Source: Gemmatimonadaceae bacterium
Lineage (GTDB): Bacteria > Latescibacterota > UBA2968 > UBA8231
Reading direction: 5' to 3'
NCBI GenBank assembly: GCA_026706075.1
Contig: JAPOZM010000021.1
Location: 31,564 to 95,563 of the forward strand
Length of the DNA: 64,000 bases
Part shown: piece after piece, positions 1 through 8,145 of the stretch
Layout of the letters: each line of letters starts with the position of its first letter
Position numbering within the stretch: position 1 is the first letter of the stretch
Made by a program: the position numbers and the translations under genes
Notes under the pieces: generated by a model
Told to the model about the DNA's origin: nothing
The model's database searches: none
What the model saw: only the letters and a program-made list of their open reading frames with translations

Positions 1-12
1 CACACAAAAGAA

Positions 13-51
13 GCCGGTACCGGCCCGGAGCGAATCCGGCCGGTACCGGCC
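13..51. repeat. Two perfect GGTACC-centred palindromes
   Basis: GCCGGTACCGGC lies at 13-24 and GGCCGGTACCGGCC at 38-51. Each is a perfect palindrome and the two share a core, so they can fold singly or pair with each other. They lie just beyond the 3' end of the minus-strand gene at 89-727, so a role in 3'-end folding is possible. There is no T tract, so this is not a classical intrinsic terminator. A recognition site or chance GC-rich repeat is equally possible. Confidence 0.5.
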
Positions 52-88
52 AAATGGGTACTTCCGACCCCCCGAAAGGAGCCCGAGC

Positions 89-727
89 CTACCGGAGCGA
101 GCCCGCCTTCAGGGCTCCCCAGCTCGTCTCGCTCACCGCGGTCCCGGCGTCGGCGGCCCTCTGGTACTGGATCGTCTCCTCGCCTCCGTCCTCGGTGGCG
201 GCCGTGATCGACAGGGTGTCGCCGTCGACGGACCAGGTCACCTCGTCGGAGAACCCGGCGAGGAAGTCCTGCTGCTCCACCTCGCCGAGGAACTCCTGTA
301 CGAAGTTCGCCTCGAAGGCCGGGTAGTCCGCCGCGGAGATGCCGGCGAAGCCGGCGGCAAAGGCGGCCAGGGCCTTGGCGACCTCGGTGAGGACATCGAG
401 GAAGGGGCGGTCGCCGATGAGCATCACCAGCTCGGGGATGTCGACCCGGAGCTTGTCGCCCTCGACCTCGTAGGTGCCGGTGCCGTCTATGGTGATGGCC
501 TCCACGGGGATCTCCGTGGTAGCGATCACCGACTGGAATTCCTCTCCCAGGGTGACCTCCTGGGCCATCCTGAAAACGCCGTCGGGCTCGAAGGTCAGAC
601 GGACGGTGACGTCGTTGCCCTCCTCGTCGACGAAGCCCCCCTCCCAGGAGCCGTGGAGGGCCTCCTCGGCATGGAGGGGAAGGACGAGTAGGCAGAGAAT
701 CGGAAGGGTGAACAGAATGCGGCGCAT
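89..727 (-). CDS. Secreted lipocalin-like hypothetical protein
   Basis: This is a 212-residue protein whose first ~20 residues form a clear signal peptide (MRR, a run of I/L/F/V, then LHA-EE). The rest is rich in short alternating strands with G-[ST]-W near the N-terminus and GDTLSI followed by TIQYQR near the end, the texture of small lipocalin-like or copper-resistance-type beta barrels. No catalytic motif is visible. The YCII-domain gene ends 38 bases upstream on the same strand, so the two may share a transcript. Export to the periplasm is likely; the molecular function is not recognisable. Confidence 0.7.
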   Translation of the reverse strand: MRRILFTLPILCLLVLPLHAEEALHGSWEGGFVDEEGNDVTVRLTFEPDGVFRMAQEVTLGEEFQSVIATTEIPVEAITIDGTGTYEVEGDKLRVDIPELVMLIGDRPFLDVLTEVAKALAAFAAGFAGISAADYPAFEANFVQEFLGEVEQQDFLAGFSDEVTWSVDGDTLSITAATEDGGEETIQYQRAADAGTAVSETSWGALKAGSLR

Positions 728-765
728 GGGCCACCTCCTGGCTTCGGGTTTTCTGGATGGGGGTG

Positions 766-1065
766 CTACATCTGCTTCGCTTCGGCGACCTCGACGGGAG
801 CGATGACGAGGAAGGGACAGGACCTGGCCATCTCAACCGCGGCCTCCAGGCTGTCCGCCTTGACGACGGAGAACCCCATCAGGTTCACGCCCCCCTCCTC
901 CGACACTCCCTCGGAGGTCACCACTCTGGACGGCCCCAGAGGAGTCCCCGGGTTGACCACGGCGTCGCCGAGGCCGGCGATCCAGGCCATGAACTCCGCC
1001 TGGTGCGCCTCGGGGTCCTCGGGCATCTCGCCGCCGCCGTGATATGCCATGATGTACTCGGCCAT
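766..1065 (-). CDS. YCII-related domain protein
   Basis: This 99-residue protein fits the YCII/DGPF family of small ferredoxin-like-fold proteins. It starts MAEYIMAYHGGG, continues with a PEDPEAHQAEFMAWIAGLG-type helix and a GTPLGPSRVV strand, and ends in the conserved stretch in which residues are summed over 'AVEMARSCPFL'. Members are small cytoplasmic proteins, sometimes enzymes (YciI-type dehydrochlorinases) and often partners of ECF sigma factors; no sigma factor is present here. An AAGGA Shine-Dalgarno sequence precedes ATG 1065. The gene is divergent from folD and upstream of the secreted protein at 89-727. Confidence 0.75.
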   Translation of the reverse strand: MAEYIMAYHGGGEMPEDPEAHQAEFMAWIAGLGDAVVNPGTPLGPSRVVTSEGVSEEGGVNLMGFSVVKADSLEAAVEMARSCPFLVIAPVEVAEAKQM

Positions 1066-1313
1066 GGGATCATCCTTCTACCTGTCAATTGGCAGACCCT
1101 CCAGACCGGGATCGGTTTCTGGCAGGGTCCCCGAAAATGAGCTGCAACGCGCACACCACGGCTCCGGCCGTGCAGACTCCGTGCTCGTGCGCGCGCCGAC
1201 CGCCGAAGGGGCAGGGGATCGATCTGACAAAGGGGATGCTGCCAAATGACGGGGGTTTGCACTAGATTGTCAAAGAGACCGTTACCCTCGTCTGCCCGGA
1301 AAGAGGAGATCCC
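1066..1313. other. Divergent intergenic region between YCII gene and folD
   Basis: These 248 bases separate two divergently transcribed genes and must hold both promoters. The near-palindrome CTGTCAATTGGCAG is at 1082-1095. For folD, TTGCAC at 1257-1262 could be a -35 element, but no convincing -10 follows. The folD ribosome-binding site AAGAGGAG is at 1301-1308. No small gene was seen. Confidence 0.4.
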
Positions 1314-2177
1314 ATGCCCGCCCAGCTTCTCGAGGGAGCCCCTGTCGCAGCCAGGATCCTCGCCGAGGTCGCCTCCAGAGTCGCCCGCCTCGAGGAGCGA
1401 GGCATCTCCGTCGGCCTCGGCACGATCCTGGTGGGAGAGGATGCACCGAGCGCCGGGTACGTGCGCAAGAAGCACGAGACGGCGCGGCAGGTGGGCATCG
1501 AGTCGCACCATCGCGAGCTGCCTTCGAGCGCGTCTCCGGACGACCTGATCGGAGCCGTGCGCGAGTACAACGAAGATGACCGCGTCGACGCCTACCTGAT
1601 CCAGTATCCCCTGCCCGGCGGCTTCGACTATGCCGCGGCCGTGAGCGCCATGGCTCCGGAGAAGGACGGCGACGGACTGCATCCGGAGAGCCTGGGCCGG
1701 CTGGTGCTTCAGGAGCCGGGGCCCGTGCCGGCGACGCCGGCGGGGATCCGCGAGATGCTGATCCACTACGGGATCCCCGTCGAGGGGCGGCAGGTCGTCA
1801 TCGTCGGCCGCGGACCCACCCTCGGCCGCCCGCTGGCCCTGCTGCTCTCTCAGAAGGCGCCGGGGGCCAACGCCGCGGTCACCGTGGTCCACACCGGGGT
1901 GAGCGACATGGCCGCCCACACCAGGCGGGCGGAGGTCCTCATCGCCGCCGCGGGGGTCCCGGGCATCGTCACGCGGGAGATGGTCCGCGAGGGAGCGGTG
2001 GTGGTCAGCGGCGGCATCACCTGGAAGGGGAAGCGCCTGATCCCGGACGTCGCCGAAGACGTGGGCGAGGTCGCCTCGTGGATCACCCCGCGCCTCGGCG
2101 GGGTCGGCCCGACGACGGTGGCCATGCTCCTGCGCAACGCCGTGACCTGCGCCGAGCGGCGCCGGGGGCTCGCCTGA
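1314..2177 (+). CDS. folD: Methylenetetrahydrofolate dehydrogenase/cyclohydrolase FolD
   Basis: FolD interconverts 5,10-methylene-, 5,10-methenyl- and 10-formyl-tetrahydrofolate in the cytoplasm with NADP(H). The 287 residues match the usual length. The catalytic Tyr and Lys lie in YVRKK (near residues 45-49). Other family blocks are QYPLPGG, EKDGDGLHPES (family DKDVDGxHP), PATPAG, the Rossmann loop GRGPTLGRPLALLL (usual GRSxxVGxP) and the closing PRLGGVGPTTVAMLL. The Val/Ser changes in these blocks resemble actinobacterial-type FolD. A strong AAGAGGAG lies five bases before ATG 1314. It appears to be a single-gene unit, facing the convergent PhoX-like gene 6 bases away. Confidence 0.95.
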   Translation: MPAQLLEGAPVAARILAEVASRVARLEERGISVGLGTILVGEDAPSAGYVRKKHETARQVGIESHHRELPSSASPDDLIGAVREYNEDDRVDAYLIQYPLPGGFDYAAAVSAMAPEKDGDGLHPESLGRLVLQEPGPVPATPAGIREMLIHYGIPVEGRQVVIVGRGPTLGRPLALLLSQKAPGANAAVTVVHTGVSDMAAHTRRAEVLIAAAGVPGIVTREMVREGAVVVSGGITWKGKRLIPDVAEDVGEVASWITPRLGGVGPTTVAMLLRNAVTCAERRRGLA

Positions 2178-2183
2178 GGCCTG

Positions 2184-3551
2184 CTACCCCGTCCAGGGCC
2201 CGGTGATGGCCAGGGTGATCCCGGGCGACTGGATGTTCGCGTACAGGATGCTGCCGTCGGGCGAGAACGTGGCGCCGGCGAACTCGGACCCGTTGAAGGC
2301 GTTGCGGCCGAGCTTGTAGATCCCCCCCTCGGGCGTGACCCCCACCAGGTGGTTGTCGCCGCCGCCGTCCTCGCAGAGAATGAGGTCGCCCCAGGGGGTG
2401 ACCACCAGGTTGTCGCAGTTCTCCACCAGGTCGCCGTCGTTCGGCTCGATGAACAGCTCCAGGGTGCCGGGCGAGGCCGCCTCCCCGGGCGTCCCCTCCT
2501 TCGGGCTCGGCTCGTAGCGCCAGACCTGCCCCTTCTTCTTCTTGCCGCCGCTGGTGCAGGCGAAGTAGATGGCCTCCCGGCCGTACCACATCCCCTCGCC
2601 GCGGGCGAAGAGGGCGGCGCCCTTGTCGAAGCCCTGCTTGCGCAGATCGCCGCCGGGGGACTCGACGTCCTCCATGTCCACCCAAGCCGCGGCCAGACGG
2701 TCCCCGGGTGAGACGGTCTGCGACTTGTGGTTGTCCGTATTCAGGCTCGGCCGGTCGAGGGCCATGAGCGCCTGAAGACGGCCCCCCGCGGCCATCCGGC
2801 CGGGCTCGTCGGGCAGATAGCGGTAGATCAGGCCGTCGCCCGCGTCCTCGGTCTGGTAGACGATGCCGGTGGCCGGATGGACGGCCACCGCCTCGTGGTT
2901 GAAGCGGCCCATCGCCTTGAGGGCCACCGGCTCCACCACCCCCGTGGCGGGGCCCGCCGGCACCTCGAAGTTGTACCCGTGGTCCTGCTCGTGGTGGTCG
3001 TCGGCGCGCTGGGTCGTCTCCTCGCAGGTGATCCAGCTGCCCCAGGGGGTGAGGCCGCCGGCGCAGTTGCGCACCGTGCCCACCAGGCTGAGGTAGTGGC
3101 TCTCCACCTCGCCGCCGGGTCCGATCACGAAGGTGGTCGTCCCACCCTGGGGCGGGTCGCCGCCGCCCCAGTCGTAGAACCGATCCCGCGGGACCTTGCC
3201 GATGCGCTCGTTCTCCTCCCCGAAGGCGCCGACCTTGCGGGCCCCCGCGGTCAGCTCGTGGTTGCAGACCAGCAGGGTCCGGCCCTCCGACCCGGCAAAG
3301 GCGGCCATGGCGTCGGGCAGCCCCGGCACCAGCAGGCCGTCGGTCATCTCGTCGCCGGTGCGGGAGATCACCCGGTAGGTGAAGCCGGCGGGCAGGTCGA
3401 CGATCCCGCCGGGGTCCGGCAACATGGGGCCGTAGCCGGCCGCGATCCCCTCCTCCGGGGCCTCCCCCCAGACCACGTGGCGCTGCAGCCCGTGGAATCC
3501 CACGGTGACGGCGGCGGCGGACTTCAGGAACTGCCTTCGATTGACTGGCAT
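2184..3551 (-). CDS. Tat-exported PhoX-like phosphatase (DUF839 family)
   Basis: The 455-residue product begins with a twin-arginine signal, NRRQFLKSAAAVTVGF, the reason for choosing ATG 3551 over an upstream in-frame ATG. GGAGAAAGG sits in front of that start. The body carries PhoX/DUF839 landmarks: VCNHELT near residue 95, GGLTPWGSWITCEET, FNHEAVAV, YQTEDAGDGLIYRYLP and LILCEDGGGDN. PhoX enzymes are periplasmic Ca/Fe-dependent alkaline phosphatases, but many DUF839 members are untested, so substrate is uncertain. It lies 55 bases downstream of the amidohydrolase gene and could be the last gene of the operon starting at 8008, or have its own promoter. Confidence 0.85.
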   Translation of the reverse strand: MPVNRRQFLKSAAAVTVGFHGLQRHVVWGEAPEEGIAAGYGPMLPDPGGIVDLPAGFTYRVISRTGDEMTDGLLVPGLPDAMAAFAGSEGRTLLVCNHELTAGARKVGAFGEENERIGKVPRDRFYDWGGGDPPQGGTTTFVIGPGGEVESHYLSLVGTVRNCAGGLTPWGSWITCEETTQRADDHHEQDHGYNFEVPAGPATGVVEPVALKAMGRFNHEAVAVHPATGIVYQTEDAGDGLIYRYLPDEPGRMAAGGRLQALMALDRPSLNTDNHKSQTVSPGDRLAAAWVDMEDVESPGGDLRKQGFDKGAALFARGEGMWYGREAIYFACTSGGKKKKGQVWRYEPSPKEGTPGEAASPGTLELFIEPNDGDLVENCDNLVVTPWGDLILCEDGGGDNHLVGVTPEGGIYKLGRNAFNGSEFAGATFSPDGSILYANIQSPGITLAITGPWTG

Positions 3552-3606
3552 CGTTTCGATCCTTTCTCCGCGTTGCAGGACTACTGTCAAGAATACCGGT
3601 TCCGGG

Positions 3607-4494
3607 CTACGGCGGCGAGACCAGGCGCAGGGCGTTCCCCGAGAACAGCTTGCGCATCACCGGCGGCGCCAGGTCCATCCCGAGCAGCCAGGAGCGCAGC
3701 TCGTCGCCCGGCGCGTCCCGGCCGAAGAGCAGGCGGTCCTGGTAGCGCTCCAGGAACCAGCGCGCGTGGGCCGGGTCGCGCCGCATCGCGCCCAGGCCGG
3801 AGCCGGCCGACAGGTCCGCCCAGAGGTTGGCGAAGGTGTCCAGCAGCCGGATCAGCTCGCCCCCCGGCCGCACCGGGCCCGTGGGGTACACCGCCGGCTC
3901 GGTGGCCTCGTCGCCGGAGATGTAGCGCCAGAAGCCGGGGGCGTGGCCGATGAAGGTGGTCTCCGGGCAGGCCCGCAGGGTGCGCTCCAGGGGGCCGGCG
4001 CCGCCGCCGTGCCAGCGCGGCTGGTACCGGGGCCGCCCGCCGCCCGGGTCGGGCAGGAAGGGCACGTCCAGGTGCAGCACCACCGGCATGCCGAGCTCCC
4101 CCGCCGTCCGGAACACCTCCCAGGCCCGGGGGTCGTCGAGGAGCATGCGGTAGCTCCACTCGCCGCAGACCCGGACCCCGGCCTCGTGTGCCTGCCGCAG
4201 CTGCTCCGGCGCCGATTCCTCCCGCGGACAAGGGCAGAAGCCGCCCACGAAGCGGTCGGGGAAGGCCCGGCACGCCTCGATCACGTCGGGCAGGGGACAG
4301 CCGGCGTGGGTGCCGTCGGGGCGCAGGTTCCTCGGGCTGAAGCCGCCCTGCCATCCGGGGGCGTGCTCGTCGGGCGGCAGGTACCAGGTCAGGGCCCAGC
4401 AGCGCTCGATGCCGAAGGCGTCCATCTCCGCCACCACCTCCGCCGGTCCGAGGCCGTGGTACCAGACGTGGTTGTGGGCGTCGATGATCCGCAC
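3607..4494 (-). CDS. Amidohydrolase 2 family metal-dependent hydrolase
   Basis: This 295-residue TIM-barrel hydrolase belongs to the amidohydrolase-2 (ACMSD/decarboxylase-like) group. Metal-site landmarks are DAHNH at residues 5-9, VVLHLDVP on a mid-barrel strand, IGHAPGFW and the late FGRDAPG, followed by the typical end FSGNALRL. The start is GTG 4494, one base after the TGA of the MFS gene (TGAGGTG), so translation is coupled. It is the fourth gene of the operon aldo/keto reductase-sulfatase-MFS-amidohydrolase. The substrate is probably a carboxylate or lactone from the imported compound, but cannot be read from sequence. Confidence 0.85.
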   Translation of the reverse strand: MRIIDAHNHVWYHGLGPAEVVAEMDAFGIERCWALTWYLPPDEHAPGWQGGFSPRNLRPDGTHAGCPLPDVIEACRAFPDRFVGGFCPCPREESAPEQLRQAHEAGVRVCGEWSYRMLLDDPRAWEVFRTAGELGMPVVLHLDVPFLPDPGGGRPRYQPRWHGGGAGPLERTLRACPETTFIGHAPGFWRYISGDEATEPAVYPTGPVRPGGELIRLLDTFANLWADLSAGSGLGAMRRDPAHARWFLERYQDRLLFGRDAPGDELRSWLLGMDLAPPVMRKLFSGNALRLVSPP

Positions 4495-4495
4495 C

Positions 4496-5707
4496 TCAGG
4501 CCGTCTTCCGCCGCAGGGTCTCCGGCACCAGGGTGGCCAGCAGCACCGCGCCGATGACGCCCACCGCGGCGACCACCAGGGGCGCCGTGTGCAGGCCGGC
4601 CACCTCGGCCACCTCGCCCACCACCATGGGGCCGGCCGCCGAGCCGCCGTCGCCGACGAGGCGCCACAGGCCGAGGAACTCCCCGCGGCCCCGCTCCGGC
4701 GACAGGTCCGCCCCCAGGGTCAGCATCGTCCCCGAGCCGAGGCCGTTGGCGATCCCCAGGGCCATGGTGGTCAGGGCCAGGGTCCAGAAGGTCTCGGTCA
4801 GGGGGATCACGGCCATGGCCGCCGACTGCAGCAGGAAGGAGGGCACGTAGGCGTACTTGCGCCCCCGGCGGTCCATGATCTGCCCGGCGGGAACGAACAT
4901 GAGCATGTCCAGGGCGTACGACAGGCTCAACATCAGCCCCACGGCGCCCGCCTCCAGCCCCAGCACTTCGGCGGCGTAGAGGGGGATCACCGCCGTGCGC
5001 GCGCTGCGGACCGTCTGGCCGCAGAGCTGCCCCGAGCCGGCGCTGGCCAGCACCTTCCAGTGGGCCTTGAGAACCTGCGCCTGGCCCCGCAGGACCTCTC
5101 CCGCCGAGAGCCTGCCGCGCCCCGAACCCTCCCTCTCCTGGACCCACCGGGCCGCCGCGGCCACTCCCGCCAGCCTCATGAGGGCCACCAGCAGGAAGGG
5201 CCAGCGCAGGCCGATGGCGTCCGCCGCAAGGCCGCCGAGGAGCGGGCCCACGAAGGAGGTGATGCGGCCGATCCCCCCGAAGGCCGAGTAGATCCGGCCC
5301 CGCTGGGCGACCGGCACGACGTCGGTCATGTAGGTGTGGCGGGCGATGTTCCACAGGGCCATGAAGCCCCCGGCCAGGAGCCGGTAGACGAGCAGCTCCA
5401 CGAGACTCTGGGCCTGGAACATGGCCGCGGCCATGGCCGCCATGCCCAGGCCCCCCACCATCATGGTGCGCTTCTGCCCGAAGCGGCGTGTGGCCATGCC
5501 CGCGGGCACGTTCAGGAGGAGGTTGCCCAGCCCCTCGGCTGCGAGGACGAGGCCCACGAGGCCGTAGCCGGCCTCGAAGGAGAGGGCGAAGAGGGGCAGC
5601 ACGGGCAGCATGAGCCCGCGGCTGAGGGCGATGCAGCCCGAGGGCAGCCAGATGGAGAGGACCACCCGCCGGTTCACCATCCGCGCCCTGGGAGGCCGGA
5701 CGGTCAC
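4496..5707 (-). CDS. Major facilitator superfamily transporter
   Basis: About 403 residues with 12 likely membrane segments. MFS signatures are visible after TM2 (GMATRRFGQKR, the motif-A loop) and again in the second half (GQIMDRRGRK). The central loop is charged (VQEREGSGRGR). The best start is GTG 5707, which overlaps the sulfatase stop as GTGA; an internal ATG at 5680 (MVNRRVV) is also possible. Placed between a sulfatase and an amidohydrolase in a coupled operon, it probably imports or exports the substrate or product of that pathway. Substrate class is not deducible. Confidence 0.88.
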   Translation of the reverse strand: MTVRPPRARMVNRRVVLSIWLPSGCIALSRGLMLPVLPLFALSFEAGYGLVGLVLAAEGLGNLLLNVPAGMATRRFGQKRTMMVGGLGMAAMAAAMFQAQSLVELLVYRLLAGGFMALWNIARHTYMTDVVPVAQRGRIYSAFGGIGRITSFVGPLLGGLAADAIGLRWPFLLVALMRLAGVAAAARWVQEREGSGRGRLSAGEVLRGQAQVLKAHWKVLASAGSGQLCGQTVRSARTAVIPLYAAEVLGLEAGAVGLMLSLSYALDMLMFVPAGQIMDRRGRKYAYVPSFLLQSAAMAVIPLTETFWTLALTTMALGIANGLGSGTMLTLGADLSPERGRGEFLGLWRLVGDGGSAAGPMVVGEVAEVAGLHTAPLVVAAVGVIGAVLLATLVPETLRRKTA

Positions 5708-7089
5708 GGGCGGCGGGGCGTCGCGTTGTGCTCGTTGTTGCGGAAGGCCTCCGACTCGTAGTAGGCGAGGTCGCGCCCTCCGGTGCCGCGCCACCAGGCG
5801 TCGGCCTGCGCCGCGAGGCGGCGCTCCATGCCGGCGTGCTCCGGGCGGCCGGAGAGGTTGGTCAGCTCGTGGGGGTCCGCCGCGAGGTGGTAGAGCTCGG
5901 CGGCCCCCGCCTCCCCGTCCCCGAAGTAGCGGACGAGCTTCCAGTCCCGGGTGCGCACGCCGTAGAAGGGGTGCACCCCCCAGTAGGCGGCGTAGTGCTC
6001 GAAGAACACGGCCTCCTCACCCTCCGGACGGGCCTCGGCCGACAGGGCCCCGCACAGATCCCCGTGAGGGAACTCCGCCTCCAGCCCCGCCAGCCCGGCG
6101 AGCGTGCCGGCCACCTGCACCGAGGAGACCAGGTCGTCCACCTCCCGGCGGCGGGGGCTCACCCCGCGGGGCGGTTTCAGGAGGAAGGGCACGCGGTAGA
6201 GCTCGTCGTACGGCAGGGTCCCCTTCAGGCGCATGCCGTGGGCGGCCATCATGTCGCCGTGGTCGCTGATGACGGCCACCACCGTGTCGTCCCAGAGGCC
6301 GAGGCGGCGGAACTCGGCGGCGATCTCGGAGAAGTGGGCGTCGGTCCGGGCGATCATCGAGTAGTAGCGGGCCAGCATCTCCCGCGCCTCCTCCTCGGAG
6401 CCGGCGCCGTGGGACCCGTCGGCGGCGTGGGCGGCCTGGAAGGCGGGCTTTCCCTCGAAGCTCTCGCCATGGTAGCTGGCCGGCAGCTCCAGCGAGGCGG
6501 CGTCGAAGCGGCCTCGGAATGCGGGCTCGTGGAAGAAGGGCGGGTGCGGGAGGTTGGTGGAGAAGGTGAGGAACAGGGGCCGGCCGGCCGGCTCGTACCC
6601 GCGCAGCCACTCCACCGCGTCCCGGGCGGCCACGTAGTCCCTGCGCAGCCCCCGCGGAACGTGGCCCAGGCCGACTCGCTCCGCCTCGCCATCGTCGACG
6701 CGGACGTCGTCGTGGTCGATCCCCTCGTCGTATCCCAGGTCGGCCAGGGGCACGCCGAAGTGGCACTTGCCGAAGTACGCGGTGCGGTAGCCGGCCTCCC
6801 GGAAGACCTGCCCCAGGGTCGGGAATCGGGTCGGGGAGAGGCGGTTCTGGTGGCCGTGGAACCCGTAGTTGACGATCACCCCGCACTCGTGGGGATGGCG
6901 GCCGGTGATGAGGGAAGCCCGCGACGGCACGCACTGGCCGTGGGCGCTGATCATGTGGGTGAATCGGACCCCCTCGCGGGCCAGGGAGTCGAGGAAGGGG
7001 GTGTGGGCCGCCGGGTCGCCGGCGCAGCCCATGCGCGCCGCCTGCATCTGGTCGCAGATGAGGAGGAGGACGTGCGGGCGGCCGCTCAC
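5704..7089 (-). CDS. Type I (formylglycine-dependent) sulfatase
   Basis: Type I sulfatases hydrolyse sulfate esters using a formylglycine made from Cys in C-x-P-S-R. Here that site is CVPSRASLITGR, Cys53, with the N-terminal metal Asp13 in LLICDQ, YFGKCHFG carrying the Lys, and the metal pair in SDHGDMMAAHG. The 461 residues fit the family. No signal peptide is seen, so it appears cytoplasmic. GTG 7089 begins one base after the aldo/keto reductase stop (TGAGGTG), and its own stop overlaps the MFS start. The context suggests breakdown of an imported sulfated organic compound. No formylglycine-generating enzyme gene is in this window. Confidence 0.93.
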   Translation of the reverse strand: MSGRPHVLLLICDQMQAARMGCAGDPAAHTPFLDSLAREGVRFTHMISAHGQCVPSRASLITGRHPHECGVIVNYGFHGHQNRLSPTRFPTLGQVFREAGYRTAYFGKCHFGVPLADLGYDEGIDHDDVRVDDGEAERVGLGHVPRGLRRDYVAARDAVEWLRGYEPAGRPLFLTFSTNLPHPPFFHEPAFRGRFDAASLELPASYHGESFEGKPAFQAAHAADGSHGAGSEEEAREMLARYYSMIARTDAHFSEIAAEFRRLGLWDDTVVAVISDHGDMMAAHGMRLKGTLPYDELYRVPFLLKPPRGVSPRRREVDDLVSSVQVAGTLAGLAGLEAEFPHGDLCGALSAEARPEGEEAVFFEHYAAYWGVHPFYGVRTRDWKLVRYFGDGEAGAAELYHLAADPHELTNLSGRPEHAGMERRLAAQADAWWRGTGGRDLAYYESEAFRNNEHNATPRRP

Positions 7090-7090
7090 C

Positions 7091-8008
7091 TCAGACCCGC
7101 AGCCGCTCGAGCTCGTCCTCGGAGAGCTCGTCGTCCCCGGCGGCGGCGTTCATGGCGGCCTGCTCGGGCGACCTGGCGCCGGGGATGGCCACGGGGTTCA
7201 CGGGGTGGGAGATGACGTACCCCAGGGCGGTGGAGATCATGTCCTGCGGCTCCACCCGCTCCCGCAGGCGGTCGACCTGCCGCAGCTGCTCCAGGTACTG
7301 CTCGCGGCCGGCGCCCCCCTCGTTGTACCCGGAGCGGATGTCGTCGGTGAAGACGCTCTCCGCGGTGTAGCGCCCCGACAGCAGACCCTTGGCCAGGGGC
7401 CCCCGCACCATGACGGCGATCTCCTGGGCCCGGCAGTAGGGCAGCAGCTCGGCCTCGCAGCGGCGCTGGATGATCGACCAGTCGACCTGCACCACCTTGC
7501 AGCCGCCGTCGCGGTTGAAACGCCGGAGCGCCTCCAGGCTGTTGGTGGAGATGCCGTAGCAGCGCAGGCGGCCCTCCTCCTGCAGGGCGCGGAAGCCGTC
7601 GAGATAGACCGACGGGTCCTCGATCTCGCCCTCGTGGCAGAGGAGGACATCGTGGTAGTCGGTGCGCAGCCGGTGGAGGGAGGCGTGGGCGCAGAGGCGG
7701 ATCATGTCGACCGAGGTCTTGGGCACCTCCTGACCGGTGCGCTTGCCCCAGTTGCCGATCTTGCTGACCACGAAGACCTCGTGGCGGATGCCGGCCAGGG
7801 CCCGGCCCAGCCGCTCCTCGGAGAGGCCGTTGGGGAGGCCGTAGGACTCGGCCGCGTCGAAGAGGTTCATCCCGTGGTCGAAGGCGGCGCGCACCGTGGC
7901 GAAGGCGGTGGGCTCGTCCACCGGCCCCCACTGGTTGCCGATGTTCCAGGTCCCGAGGCCGATGGCCGAGACCTTCCATCCCGTGCGCCCGAAGTCCCGG
8001 TACAGCAT
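7091..8008 (-). CDS. Aldo/keto reductase
   Basis: The 305-residue AKR-fold protein has a complete catalytic tetrad: Asp51 and Tyr56 in DAAESYG, Lys83 in VVSKIG and His125 in LLCHEG. The NADP-binding end IPGARSPEQ is also present. The N-terminus LYRDFGRTGWKVSAIGLGTW is typical of the bacterial aryl-alcohol dehydrogenase-like branch. It is the first gene of the coupled operon with sulfatase, MFS and amidohydrolase. The 137 bases upstream are shared with divergent mnmA. A sugar or sugar-acid substrate is plausible from context but unproven. Confidence 0.92.
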   Translation of the reverse strand: MLYRDFGRTGWKVSAIGLGTWNIGNQWGPVDEPTAFATVRAAFDHGMNLFDAAESYGLPNGLSEERLGRALAGIRHEVFVVSKIGNWGKRTGQEVPKTSVDMIRLCAHASLHRLRTDYHDVLLCHEGEIEDPSVYLDGFRALQEEGRLRCYGISTNSLEALRRFNRDGGCKVVQVDWSIIQRRCEAELLPYCRAQEIAVMVRGPLAKGLLSGRYTAESVFTDDIRSGYNEGGAGREQYLEQLRQVDRLRERVEPQDMISTALGYVISHPVNPVAIPGARSPEQAAMNAAAGDDELSEDELERLRV

Positions 8009-8145
8009 CAGAGCCTCTCCCCCGAGGTATATTTCCTGGCCATGGAAGCGCGATCTGCAGGCCGCGGCCCCCGCCCCCGGGGCACCGCCCGCGGCTCGAA
8101 TCTAACGCTGCCCCACGGGCGGCACCACGACGGCGGTCCCCGCCC

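Noticed and set aside
1083..1088. TTGACA on the minus strand as a -35 for the YCII gene
   Set aside because: It is too close to ATG 1065; a -10 at proper spacing would fall inside the coding region.
8080..8110. T-loop-like GGCTCGAATC before mnmA
   Set aside because: The flanking bases do not pair and no other tRNA arms are present.
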